NCBI RefSeq assembly: GCF_016107325.1
Contig: NZ_RCVT01000003.1
Coordinates: 1 to 64,000 of the forward strand
DNA length: 64,000 nucleotides
Direction of reading: 5' to 3'
Source of the DNA: Sphingomonas sp. MA1305
GTDB taxonomy: Bacteria > Pseudomonadota > Alphaproteobacteria > Sphingomonadales > Sphingomonadaceae
Shown here: piece by piece, positions 19,986-28,275 of the stretch
Layout: every line of letters starts with the position of its first letter
Position numbering within the stretch: the first letter of the stretch is position 1
Notes under the pieces: model-generated
Database searches by the model: none
Seen by the model: the letters and a program-made list of their open reading frames with translations, nothing else
Told to the model about the DNA's origin: nothing
Translations under genes and position numbers: made by a program

Positions 19986-20023
19986 GGCCGCGACCGCCCA
20001 ACCAGAGGCGGCGCGGCCTTTTT
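19986..20023 (+). terminator. Strong intrinsic terminator or attenuator inside the L-rhamnose operon
   Basis: A 12-bp stem with one bulged A (19986-19998 with 20007-20018) and an 8-base loop is followed by TTTTT at 20019-20023. It lies between the LRA5 gene and the lactonase gene, which starts only 27 bases later. It should lower expression of lactonase and rhaT relative to the first three genes unless anti-terminated. Confidence 0.85.
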
Positions 20024-20050
20024 GCATATTTGCCCAGCTGGGGAGGGCTG

Positions 20051-20953
20051 ATGACCGATTTGCCGTTCGTCGACGCGCACATCCATTTGTGGGACCTTGC
20101 CCACCTGCGCTATCCGTGGCTCAGCCCCCCCTTCGACGACAGCGGTCCCAACGGCAGCGTCGAGCCGATCGCCCGAAACTTCGACGTCACCGACTATCGC
20201 GCGCTGTTGGCGCGGTGGAACGTGGTCGGCGCGGTCCACATTGATGCCGGCGCGCACGCCGACGACGCGCTCGCCGAGACCGAATGGCTGGAGGGGCAGG
20301 GGGACGTCCTGCCGAACGGCATCGTCGCCTTCGCCGCGCTCGATCATCCGGCGGTCGACACCGTGCTGGCGCAGCAGGCCGCCCATGCCCGCGTCCGCGG
20401 CATCCGCCACATCGTCAACTGGCATCCCGATGTGCGCCGCAGCTACACAGCCCGAGACCTGACGCAGGACCCGCAATGGCAGGCCGGCTTCGCCGCGCTC
20501 GGCCGGCACGGCCTGTCGTTCGACCTGCAATGCTATCCCGGTCAGATGCCGGGGCTGGTGCCGCTGCTCGCCCGCCATCCGGAGGTGCCGGTGATGATCA
20601 ACCACCTCGGCATGCCAGTGCTGAGCGATGCCGATGGCGTCGCCGACTGGCGCAAGGGGATGGCGGCGCTTGCCGGGCTGCCGCATGTCGCGGTCAAGAT
20701 CTCGGGCTTCGGCTTCATCCGGCGCGACTGGTCGCTTGCCGATGTCGCGCCCTTCGTGCGTGAGGCGATCGACCTGTTCGGGCCGGACCGCTGCATGATG
20801 GCGAGCGACGTGCCGACCGACCTGCTGTTCGCCGACATCGATCGGTGCATGGAGGCGCTGCACGCCGTCGTCGCCGACCATGGCGAGGCCGACCGCCGCG
20901 CGATGTTCGCTGGCAACGCCAACCGCCTCTACCGCCTGGAGCTGCCGCTATGA
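20051..20953 (+). CDS. L-rhamnono-gamma-lactonase (amidohydrolase 2 family; LRA2)
   Basis: 300 residues from ATG 20051, which has GGGAGGG upstream. Family COG3618: N-terminal metal motif FVDAHIHLWDL, WHPDVRR, the His of MINHLGMP, VKISGFGF and the C-terminal ASDVPTDLLF with the catalytic Asp. In this context it should open L-rhamnono-1,4-lactone made by the rhamnose dehydrogenase to L-rhamnonate. Related enzymes act on fucono- and galactonolactones, so specificity is inferred from neighbours. It overlaps rhaT by ATGA. Confidence 0.87.
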   Translation: MTDLPFVDAHIHLWDLAHLRYPWLSPPFDDSGPNGSVEPIARNFDVTDYRALLARWNVVGAVHIDAGAHADDALAETEWLEGQGDVLPNGIVAFAALDHPAVDTVLAQQAAHARVRGIRHIVNWHPDVRRSYTARDLTQDPQWQAGFAALGRHGLSFDLQCYPGQMPGLVPLLARHPEVPVMINHLGMPVLSDADGVADWRKGMAALAGLPHVAVKISGFGFIRRDWSLADVAPFVREAIDLFGPDRCMMASDVPTDLLFADIDRCMEALHAVVADHGEADRRAMFAGNANRLYRLELPL

Positions 20954-22008
20954 CCCCCAATCCGCTGATCGGCGTCCTCTACCACTGGCTCGGCGGCCTC
21001 GCCTCGGCGAGCTTCTATGTGCCGTTCAAGGGCGTGAAGCGCTGGTCCTGGGAGATCTACTGGCTGACCGGCGGCGTGTTCTCCTGGGTGGTCGCGCCGT
21101 GGCTGTTCGCCAGCCTACAGACCAACGACCTGCTCGGCGTCCTGTCGCACGCGCCGGCCGGCGCCTTCTGGTGGCCGATCTTCTTCGGCGTGCTATGGGG
21201 TTTCGGCGGCCTCGGCTACGGCCTCGTCATGCGCTACCTCGGCCTGTCGCTCGGCATGGCGGTGGTGCTGGGGCTGTGCACCGTCTTCGGCACGCTGATC
21301 CCGCCGCTGTTCACCGGCGAGTTCCACGCCAAGCTGCTCGCAACGACGTCGGGCAATATCGTGCTGCTCGGCATCGCGCTGACGCTGGCCGGGATCATCG
21401 TCGTCGCGGTCGCCGGCGCGCGCAAGGACGCATTGCTCAGCCCCGAGCAGAAGGCCGCGGTGGTCGCCGAATTCGATTTCCGCAAGGGCATCATCGTCGC
21501 GATCTTCGCCGGCATCATGTCCGCCTGTTTCGCCTTCGGCCTCGCCGCGGGCGAGCCGATCAAGGGCCTGTCCGCCGCGGCGGGCACGGGGCCGCTGTGG
21601 ACCGGCCTGCCGGTGCTGTGCCTCGTCATGGGCGGCGGTCTGGTCACCAACGGCCTGTGGTGCGCCTGGCTGATCGCCAAGAACCGCAGTGCCGGGCAAT
21701 GGGTCGGGCAGGCGCACGCCGAAGGCCGCCCGCCGCTTGCGGTCAACTACGCGCTCAGCGCGCTCGCCGGCGTCACCTGGTATTTCCAGTTCTTCTTCTA
21801 CACGATGGGCGAAAGCCAGATGGGGCGGCTCGGCTTCTCCAGCTGGACGCTGCACATGGCGTCGATCATCATCTTCGGCACCTTGTGGGGCTTTGCCTTC
21901 CGCGAGTGGAAGGGCACCGGCGCGCGGATCAAGGCGGTGGTGTGGAGCGGCATCGGCCTGCTGCTGATCGCGACGGTGGTGATCGGCTACGGCAACAGCC
22001 TGGCGTGA
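20950..22008 (+). CDS. rhaT: L-rhamnose-proton symporter
   Basis: 352 residues, about ten membrane helices. It follows E. coli RhaT along its length: GLASASFYVPFKGVKRWSWE, GGVFSWVVAPW, GFGGLGYGLVMRYLGLSLG, GVTWYFQFFFYTMGE and SSWTLHMA. It imports L-rhamnose with a proton across the inner membrane. Start 20950 overlaps the lactonase stop. Being behind the mid-operon terminator, it may be expressed at a lower, limiting level. Confidence 0.95.
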   Translation: MTPNPLIGVLYHWLGGLASASFYVPFKGVKRWSWEIYWLTGGVFSWVVAPWLFASLQTNDLLGVLSHAPAGAFWWPIFFGVLWGFGGLGYGLVMRYLGLSLGMAVVLGLCTVFGTLIPPLFTGEFHAKLLATTSGNIVLLGIALTLAGIIVVAVAGARKDALLSPEQKAAVVAEFDFRKGIIVAIFAGIMSACFAFGLAAGEPIKGLSAAAGTGPLWTGLPVLCLVMGGGLVTNGLWCAWLIAKNRSAGQWVGQAHAEGRPPLAVNYALSALAGVTWYFQFFFYTMGESQMGRLGFSSWTLHMASIIIFGTLWGFAFREWKGTGARIKAVVWSGIGLLLIATVVIGYGNSLA

Positions 22009-22020
22009 CACCTCAGTGCT

Positions 22021-22094
22021 CCTGCGAAAGCGGGAGCCCAGGGTTGCGAACGTTGCGCCTTGTGGCTCTGGGCTCCTGCGTGCGCAGGAGCCCT
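22021..22094. repeat. Double-hairpin intergenic repeat
   Basis: Two small hairpins (TCCTGC-GAAA-GCGGGA at the left and a perfect 10-bp GGGCTCCTGC-GTGC-GCAGGAGCCC at 22071-22094) flank a spacer, and the two halves are also complementary (GGAGCCCAG with CTGGGCTCC). It lies between convergent rhaT and the symporter gene and could end both transcripts. The form resembles dispersed repeats common in sphingomonad genomes. Confidence 0.6.
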
Positions 22095-23632
22095 TACTTC
22101 GCCGCCACCGGATTGTTGCCCCACAGCCGGTCGTAGGACCAGCCTGACAGGTCCTCGACCACCGCCGCGTGCTCGGGGTCGCTGGGCCTCCGCTCGCCGC
22201 TGCGGAAGCATTCGATCTCGTCGAGCAGGATCGCATGCGTGCGCGGCGTCAGGTGGAAACGGGTCGAGACGAGCACCCCGAACACCAGCATCGCCAGCGT
22301 GCCCGCGCCGAGCACGCCGACGATCGCGGCGATCGCGGTGGGGCTCTGCACGGTCGCCTTGGAGACGAAGCCCGACGCCTGCATCACCTGGCCGACGAGG
22401 ATCACGGCGAGCGCCTGGCTCATCTTGCGCACGAAGGTCATCACGCCGGCGAAGGCGCCTTCGCGGCGGCGGCCGGTGACGATCTCGTCGACGTCGGCCA
22501 TGTAATTGTAGGTCGCCCAGGGGATGTAGTTGAGCGCGCCGCGGCCGAGACCGGCGAACACCACCGGCAGCCAGAACAGCGCCGAGGTCGCCGTATAGCC
22601 GGCCGCGTACATCGCCAGGAAGATGATTACGCCGATGGCGAAGCTGAGCGCCGCGAAGCGGTAGGCGGCGGCTGGGGACAGGCGCAGCGCGAAATTGATC
22701 GCCAGCACCACCGCGATCAGCTGGACGATGTAGGTCACGCCGACGAGATTGGCGACGATGCCGGTCGTGCCGGCGAGCGCGAAGATGACGAAATAGGTGA
22801 AGGCGGCGTTGTAGATGTCCTGGCTGATATAGCCGCCCAGATACATGCCGAGGTGCAGCCGGAACGCGCGGATGCGCAGCGTCGAGAACAGGTTGCGATA
22901 CAGCGCCGCGAACGCCGCGCCGAGCGTCGGCCGTTCCCGCGCGCCCTCGTCCTCGTCGAGCCCCGGCGGCCGCTGCCGCTCCCAGCTGAAGGTATAGAGC
23001 AGCCCCGCCGCGCCCATGAACAGGACGGAGAAGATGATGCCCATATACAGGTAGGTGTCGGGCGAGTTCGGGCCGAGATAGCTGATCAGCCAGCCGGGCA
23101 GGAAGGCGGCAGCGATCGCCGACACCTGGCCGCAGAGGATGCGCGCGCCGGCGAACTTCGCCTTGGTGCGGTAATCGGTCGCCATCTCGCTGGCGAGCGT
23201 CTCATAGGGGATGATCTCCATCGCATAGACCATCTCGAACAGGACGTAGGTAACGAGATAATACCAGAAGCCCTGGCCCGCGACCCACATGATCGCGAAG
23301 CTGGGGAGAAGCGGGATCGCGGCGAGGATGAAGACGCGGCGGCGGCCGAATCGGCGCCCCAGCCAGCTGCGCCCGAGCGTGTCGGAGAGATGGCCGATCG
23401 TCGGGCTAGTGAAGGCGTCGAGGACACGCGCGACGCCGAAGATGATCGTCGCCTGCGCCGCGGACAGGCCGCAGAAGCTGGTGTAGAAGATCAGGATCCA
23501 GGTCGAGATGACCGCCATCGACCCCGCGCCGAGCACGTCGTTCGAGCCATAGGCGAGGAGATTGTACCAGCGTACCGGGCGGGCCGGGTGCGTCGGTAAT
23601 GCCGGACGCGCGGCAATCGGATCGGTGGCCAT
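22094..23632 (-). CDS. GPH-type (MelB-like) MFS sugar:cation symporter
   Basis: 512 residues, twelve predicted helices. N-terminal YNLLAYGSNDVLGAG and TSPTIGHLSDTLGRSWLGRRFGRRRVF match the glycoside-pentoside-hexuronide:cation symporter family, with a long charged loop after helix 6. A plausible substrate is a rhamnogalacturonan oligosaccharide or unsaturated disaccharide, because it follows GH35 and GH105. GAGGAG lies upstream of the ATG at 23632. The 126-bp gap to GH105 holds a palindromic repeat. RhaT is specific for rhamnose, so the two transporters need not overlap in substrate. Confidence 0.85.
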   Translation of the reverse strand: MATDPIAARPALPTHPARPVRWYNLLAYGSNDVLGAGSMAVISTWILIFYTSFCGLSAAQATIIFGVARVLDAFTSPTIGHLSDTLGRSWLGRRFGRRRVFILAAIPLLPSFAIMWVAGQGFWYYLVTYVLFEMVYAMEIIPYETLASEMATDYRTKAKFAGARILCGQVSAIAAAFLPGWLISYLGPNSPDTYLYMGIIFSVLFMGAAGLLYTFSWERQRPPGLDEDEGARERPTLGAAFAALYRNLFSTLRIRAFRLHLGMYLGGYISQDIYNAAFTYFVIFALAGTTGIVANLVGVTYIVQLIAVVLAINFALRLSPAAAYRFAALSFAIGVIIFLAMYAAGYTATSALFWLPVVFAGLGRGALNYIPWATYNYMADVDEIVTGRRREGAFAGVMTFVRKMSQALAVILVGQVMQASGFVSKATVQSPTAIAAIVGVLGAGTLAMLVFGVLVSTRFHLTPRTHAILLDEIECFRSGERRPSDPEHAAVVEDLSGWSYDRLWGNNPVAAK

Positions 23633-23645
23633 TTCTCTCTCCTCA

Positions 23646-23745
23646 AGCCCCTCGCCTTTGGGGGAGGGGTTGGGGGTGGGGCGTTTCCACCAGCTTAGCG
23701 TTTGCCGAACTGCCCCACCCCAACCCCTCCCCTGAAGGGGAGGGG
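23646..23745. repeat. Composite palindromic element
   Basis: A long near-perfect inverted repeat (23663-23682 with 23712-23730, one base difference) encloses about 30 bases. The outer parts form their own hairpins (CCCCTCGCC...GGGGGAGGGG and CCCCTCCCCTGAAGGGGAGGGG). It shares its core with the elements at 14052 and 59789. Confidence 0.6.
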
Positions 23746-23758
23746 CTATGCTTCGTCG

Positions 23759-24874
23759 TCAGATATACGTGCGCAGGAACTCGGCGAGCGCGCAGACCGC
23801 CAGGCTCTGGCCATAGGGCATCGAGGTCAGCGCGATGTCCTTGTAGAATTGCAGCGTGTCGCCCATCGCGGTGCCGAAGCTGACCTGCTGCAACTCGCCA
23901 TGCTCGTCGATGTTGGCGAGGACGCCCTTGACCGCCTTGATCCCGACCGCCTCGTAATGGCGCGGCAGATAGCCCTTCCGCACCGCCTTCAGGACGCCAT
24001 AGGCGAAGCCCGCGGTGGCCGAGGCCTCGAGATAGCTCGACGGATCGACGATCAGCGTGTGCCACAGGCCGGTCTCGGCATCCTGCGTCTGGCTGAGCGT
24101 CTTCACCTGCGCCGCCAGCGTATCGATCAGGAACATGCGCAGCGCATCACCCTGCGGCAGGTCGAGGATCTCGATGATCTCGGGGATCGCGATCGTCACC
24201 CAGCAATTGCCGCGTGCCCACAAAGCCTCGGCGAAATTGTGCCGGCCGTTGAAGTCCCAGCCGTGGAACCATAGGCCGGTCTTCTTGTCGAAGAGATACT
24301 TGATGTGGACGAGGAACTGGCGCTTCGCCTCCTCGACATAGTGCGGGCGGTTCAGCAGCAGGCCGATCTTGGCGAGCGGCAGCACGCTCATCATCAGCGT
24401 GTCGTCCCACATCTCGCCCGGATTCTCGTCGTTGTAGACGATGTGCTGGAAGCCGCCCTCCTCGGTCTTGGGCAGGCCGTCCGGCGCCATCAGCCATTCG
24501 GCCCAAGTGTCGAGATAGGGGATGTAGCGCGGATCGGGCTCGTGCTCGTAGAGATAGGCGAGGGTGATGAACGGCGCGACCGTATTGATGTTCTTGGTCG
24601 GCGTGCCCTCGGCGAAGCGATCCTCGAACCATTGCTTGATGATGGCGAGCGCCGCCCGGTCGCCGGTCTGCTCGTAATAGCGCCACATGCCGAACAGGCC
24701 GACGCCGTGGGTCCATTCCCAGCCGGCCCAGCCCTTGGTGTCGATGATCCGGCCGTCTTCGAGATGGAGCAGAAACTCGCCGGTCTCGTCCTTGATGTTG
24801 ACGAGATTGTCCATCAGCTTGGCGATGGCCTGGGTGACCTCCTGCCGGGGGACGTCGTGGGTGAGGGCGGCCAA
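23759..24874 (-). CDS. Unsaturated rhamnogalacturonyl hydrolase, GH105
   Basis: 371 residues from a TTG at 24874, with AGGAGAAG 5-12 bases upstream; no ATG or GTG fits the family N-terminus, and the frame upstream lies inside the GH35 gene. GH105 enzymes remove the unsaturated galacturonyl residue left by RG-I lyases, releasing L-rhamnose. Family parts are GWAGWEWTHGVGLFGMWRYY (48-67), MWDDTLMM (155-162) whose Asp158 should be the general acid, and ARGNCWVTIAIPE. No signal peptide, so cytoplasmic. It starts 1 base past the GH35 stop, in one operon with it. Confidence 0.92.
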   Translation of the reverse strand: MAALTHDVPRQEVTQAIAKLMDNLVNIKDETGEFLLHLEDGRIIDTKGWAGWEWTHGVGLFGMWRYYEQTGDRAALAIIKQWFEDRFAEGTPTKNINTVAPFITLAYLYEHEPDPRYIPYLDTWAEWLMAPDGLPKTEEGGFQHIVYNDENPGEMWDDTLMMSVLPLAKIGLLLNRPHYVEEAKRQFLVHIKYLFDKKTGLWFHGWDFNGRHNFAEALWARGNCWVTIAIPEIIEILDLPQGDALRMFLIDTLAAQVKTLSQTQDAETGLWHTLIVDPSSYLEASATAGFAYGVLKAVRKGYLPRHYEAVGIKAVKGVLANIDEHGELQQVSFGTAMGDTLQFYKDIALTSMPYGQSLAVCALAEFLRTYI

Positions 24875-24875
24875 G

Positions 24876-27800
24876 TTACTTCTCCTGGATAAGCTGGTCG
24901 GGACGCGCGGGCGCCGCGACCGGGGATACGGGCACGCCACCCCGCACATTGCGCAGCGTGACGAGGTTGACGGCTTCCAGCGCGTCGCCGGGGGCACCGT
25001 CCGAGGTGACGGCGAGGGCGATCGTGTTGGCGCCGCGGTGATTGAGGATGCCTTCGGGAATCGGAAAGACACGCTGCGGCCCGACATGGGCGACGAACTG
25101 GCCCATGTTCCAGCCGTTGACGAACAGCAGGGCACGGTATTTCGCGACCGAGCGAGGAATGGCCGTGTCGCCGAAAGCGACGGCGATGGTCGCGTCCTGC
25201 CCCTTCGGCACGGCAAGGGTGAAAGCGGTGCGATACCAGGTCGTGCCGGGCTTCGGGTTTGCGGCCGGCAGCGTCGCCGACTGCCAGTTGCGATCGTCGA
25301 AGCCGGGAAGGTGCCAGCCCATCCGCTCGCCATATTGGCCGCCGCTGTTGGCGGGGCCACGCGCGGGGTCGGGCAACGTCTCGCCGCCCAGCCGGCCTTG
25401 CAGCTTCCACGCGATCGGCACGCCGTAACTGCGGCCACCCGGCGCCTCGATCGAGGCGGAGATCAGGCCGCGCGCTTCCTTGTGCGCGTCGTCGACGTCG
25501 AGGTCCCAGTTATGGCCGTTGTTGCGCACCATGACGCTGACGACATGCTCGCCGGGCGCCTGTGCCGCAGCGGGCAGGTCGAAGCGGGCAAGGCCGGTGG
25601 TGATCGGCCGAGGCAGGCCGCTCGGCAACTCGTTCTGGCCGACGAAGACGCCGTCGACCCACACCTGGATCATCCCCGCGCCGCCCGCGCCGTAGAAGAG
25701 CGCGATCTGTTTGGCGTCGGGCGTGCCGGTGAAGCGGCCGCGATACCAGACGTCGCCGTCGTGGAAGCCATAGGCGTCGGCGAGCAGATTGGGCTGGCCG
25801 TCGGGACGCGCGGTGATGCTGGCATAGGGAGCGCCACCGGCTGTCTGCCATTGGCTGTCGTCGAACGCGGGGGCTGCTTCGGGCGATCCGGCGGCGCTGC
25901 GCCAGCCGGTCAGCCTCGGCAGCGCGAAGGAGGACGGGCCGGGAAGCGTGGCGGTGCGGCTGCCAAGCGGGGTTGTGCGCGTCGCTATCGCGGCGCCGTT
26001 CCAGCGGATCGAGCGGACCGACGCGGGCGCCCACACCTCCAGCGGCGTCGCCTCACGCGTGTCGCCGCTGAGCGACAGGATGCCACGGGCAAGATCGGCG
26101 CGGCGCACCAGCGCTGGTCCGCGCACCAGTGCCGGACCTTGCCGCCAATAACGTACCGCCTCCGCCTCGTCGGCGAGGATCAGCGTCAGCGGCGGCCGCC
26201 CGCCGCCTGCGATCGACACGACCGCCCGGCCGGTATGCGGATAGGACAGGACCAGGTCGCCGCGTGACGCGTCGAACCGGCTCGACGCATGACCTTCGAG
26301 GACGCGAACGGTCGGGGCCGATGGGTAGCGCAGCGCCGTCTCGCCCGCCTCGCCGGCGCGGCCGTACAGCAACATCAGGTCGCGGTCGCCGAGCGGCAGC
26401 GTCGCCTGCAGTTCCGAGGTCGAATAGACCAGTCGCTGCCCGCCCAGCGTCACGCCCGCGACCAGCCATTTGGCGTCGAAACCGTCGAGCCGCATCTGGC
26501 CCGCCTGCGGGAAAGTATAGCGGCCGTCGGGCAGGTCGGCGGTGATCGTGAAGGCGTCGTCGCTCTGCCCGTTCGACGGCTTGTGCGTCACCATCAGGAA
26601 GCGCGCGTCGGTCTCCGGACTGCGGTTGTGGTAGACCTGGACCTTGTCGGACGACGCCGTGACGGGGGCGGCCGGCACCATGCCGGCGAGCGACGGCACG
26701 CTGGCGATCAGGCCGCCGAGCTGCTTCATCTCCTCCGCCTTTTCGCGGACCTCGCGGTCCTCGGCGATGGCCGAGCCATAATCGTAGCTGGTGAACACCA
26801 CCGGCGCGGGCAGCCAGCCCCAGCTGGTGCCGCCATAACCCATATAGACCGAATGGATGTCGATGCCGTTGGCGAGATTTGTGCCGTAGAAGACGCGCTG
26901 GAAGCGCTTGCCGCGCTGGATCGCGTTGCAGTGGTAGCCGCCGTTCGAGCCCCAATAGTCGAACCAGCCGCCACCGAACTCCGCCAGGAATGCCGGCGTG
27001 TCGGGCGAGGCGGAGGCGCCGCCCTTGGCACCGCCGGGTCCGTAGAATCCCCAATCGGGCGCCGCGACGCCGCGCGTCGGCTTGCCCTGCACGGTGCAGG
27101 TGCCGCCCGGATAGCCGTCGAAGGCGTAAAGGTCGTTGGGACCCTTCACCACATTGGGAACGCTCGAGCTTTCCGGCACCCAATAGCCGTTGCGCCCCTG
27201 ATCGTTGTGGAAGATCGGTACGGTGATGCCGTCGGCCCGCGCCTTGGCGTACAGATGATCCATGTACCGGCGCTGCGCCGGGGTGGTCGCCGACAGTTCG
27301 TTTTCGATCTGGTGCAGGATCACCGTCCCGCCGTTGTTGATCTGGTGGCGCGCGATGATCGCGTCGATGCGCGTCAGCCACTCGTCGGCGGCGGCCATAT
27401 AGGCGGGATCGTCGGTGCGCGCCTTGCCCCGCTGGTTGACCAGCCAGCCGGGGAAGCCGCCGCGCGACAGCTCCGCGTTCACATAGGGCCCGGCGCGGGT
27501 GATGACGTAGAGCCCTTCCTCCTGCGCCATGGTCAGCACCCGGTCCATGTCGCGGATGCCGGTGAAGTCGTACACGCCCTGCTTCGGGCTGTGGTAGCCC
27601 CAGTCGAAATAGAGCGCGACGGTGTTGAAGCCGCTCGCCTTCATCTTCTGCAGGATGTCGCGCCACAGATCAGGGCTGGGCAGGCGGAAGGGGTGGAACT
27701 CGCTCGACCAGATCAGCTGGCGCTTGCCGTCGATCATCAGCGAGCGCGCGTCGTAGCTGACCCGACCGAAGGTTTTGACAGGGGCGGACAGGTTTTCGGT

Positions 27801-27887
27801 GGGGCGGGCGACCTGGGCCGCCGCCGGTGCGCCGAGCAGCGCCAGCGCCGCTCCGCCGGCCAGAAGAGCCAGGCGGCGATCAGTCAT
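24876..27887 (-). CDS. Secreted beta-galactosidase, GH35 family
   Basis: 1003 residues, signal peptide 1-25 (ending PAAAQ). The barrel holds acid/base Glu197 in HQIENE and nucleophile Glu303 in LAEFGGGW; FDWGYHSPKQGVYDF and RAGPYVNAELSRGGFPGW are GH35 signatures. Two jelly-roll modules with galactose-binding-like parts fill about 690-980. It likely trims beta-galactosyl side chains (galactan, arabinogalactan) from RG-I. The start overlaps the rhaM stop by 8 bp, and GH105 follows directly, so rhaM-GH35-GH105 form one unit. Confidence 0.9.
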   Translation of the reverse strand: MTDRRLALLAGGAALALLGAPAAAQVARPTENLSAPVKTFGRVSYDARSLMIDGKRQLIWSSEFHPFRLPSPDLWRDILQKMKASGFNTVALYFDWGYHSPKQGVYDFTGIRDMDRVLTMAQEEGLYVITRAGPYVNAELSRGGFPGWLVNQRGKARTDDPAYMAAADEWLTRIDAIIARHQINNGGTVILHQIENELSATTPAQRRYMDHLYAKARADGITVPIFHNDQGRNGYWVPESSSVPNVVKGPNDLYAFDGYPGGTCTVQGKPTRGVAAPDWGFYGPGGAKGGASASPDTPAFLAEFGGGWFDYWGSNGGYHCNAIQRGKRFQRVFYGTNLANGIDIHSVYMGYGGTSWGWLPAPVVFTSYDYGSAIAEDREVREKAEEMKQLGGLIASVPSLAGMVPAAPVTASSDKVQVYHNRSPETDARFLMVTHKPSNGQSDDAFTITADLPDGRYTFPQAGQMRLDGFDAKWLVAGVTLGGQRLVYSTSELQATLPLGDRDLMLLYGRAGEAGETALRYPSAPTVRVLEGHASSRFDASRGDLVLSYPHTGRAVVSIAGGGRPPLTLILADEAEAVRYWRQGPALVRGPALVRRADLARGILSLSGDTREATPLEVWAPASVRSIRWNGAAIATRTTPLGSRTATLPGPSSFALPRLTGWRSAAGSPEAAPAFDDSQWQTAGGAPYASITARPDGQPNLLADAYGFHDGDVWYRGRFTGTPDAKQIALFYGAGGAGMIQVWVDGVFVGQNELPSGLPRPITTGLARFDLPAAAQAPGEHVVSVMVRNNGHNWDLDVDDAHKEARGLISASIEAPGGRSYGVPIAWKLQGRLGGETLPDPARGPANSGGQYGERMGWHLPGFDDRNWQSATLPAANPKPGTTWYRTAFTLAVPKGQDATIAVAFGDTAIPRSVAKYRALLFVNGWNMGQFVAHVGPQRVFPIPEGILNHRGANTIALAVTSDGAPGDALEAVNLVTLRNVRGGVPVSPVAAPARPDQLIQEK

Positions 27888-28197
27888 GATGGAAGATCAA
27901 CGGCAGCGGCGTCTCGACCGGGCGGTTGTCCGCCTGCACCTCCATCAGCGGCGCCATATAATCCCACCAGCGCTTCATCACCGGATGGTCGGGCAGGGCA
28001 TCGCGGCGGTTGTCGTCGGCGAGCTTCAGCACTGCGAAGAGCGCCAGCGTCTGCTCGTCGAGGAAGATCGAATAATCGTGGATGCCGCTGTCGGTCAGCA
28101 GCTGGGACAGTTCGGGCCAGATCGCGTCGTGACGGCGGCGATATTCGTCGATGACGCCGGGCTTCAGCTGCATCCGGCATGCATGGATCGACGGCAT
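27880..28197 (-). CDS. rhaM: L-rhamnose mutarotase
   Basis: 105 residues, the normal RhaM length. The enzyme interconverts alpha and beta anomers of L-rhamnose. The sequence shows HACRMQLKPGVIDEYRRRHDAIWPEL at the N-terminus, HDYSIFLDEQTLALFAVLK in the centre and KRWWDYMAPLM near the C-terminus, matching the family. First gene of rhaM-GH35-GH105, with its own upstream control region (28208-28268). Confidence 0.95.
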   Translation of the reverse strand: MPSIHACRMQLKPGVIDEYRRRHDAIWPELSQLLTDSGIHDYSIFLDEQTLALFAVLKLADDNRRDALPDHPVMKRWWDYMAPLMEVQADNRPVETPLPLIFHHD

Positions 28198-28207
28198 TGG
28201 CTTCCCT

Positions 28208-28268
28208 CCCTACGACCCATTATGTGGCATTGGTCTATAGAATTTGGTACACACGTCGTAGGGATAGG
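28208..28268 (-). promoter_or_regulatory. Control region of rhaM with a distant inverted repeat
   Basis: A perfect 9-bp inverted repeat, CCCTACGAC (28208-28216) and GTCGTAGGG (28255-28263), is separated by 38 AT-rich bases containing TCTATAGA and, on the minus strand, CATAAT. GGGATAGG (28261-28268) recurs at 44739-44746. This may be the site of the IclR regulator at 30709 or another regulator of the locus. Confidence 0.4.
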
Positions 28269-28275
28269 TCAAATG

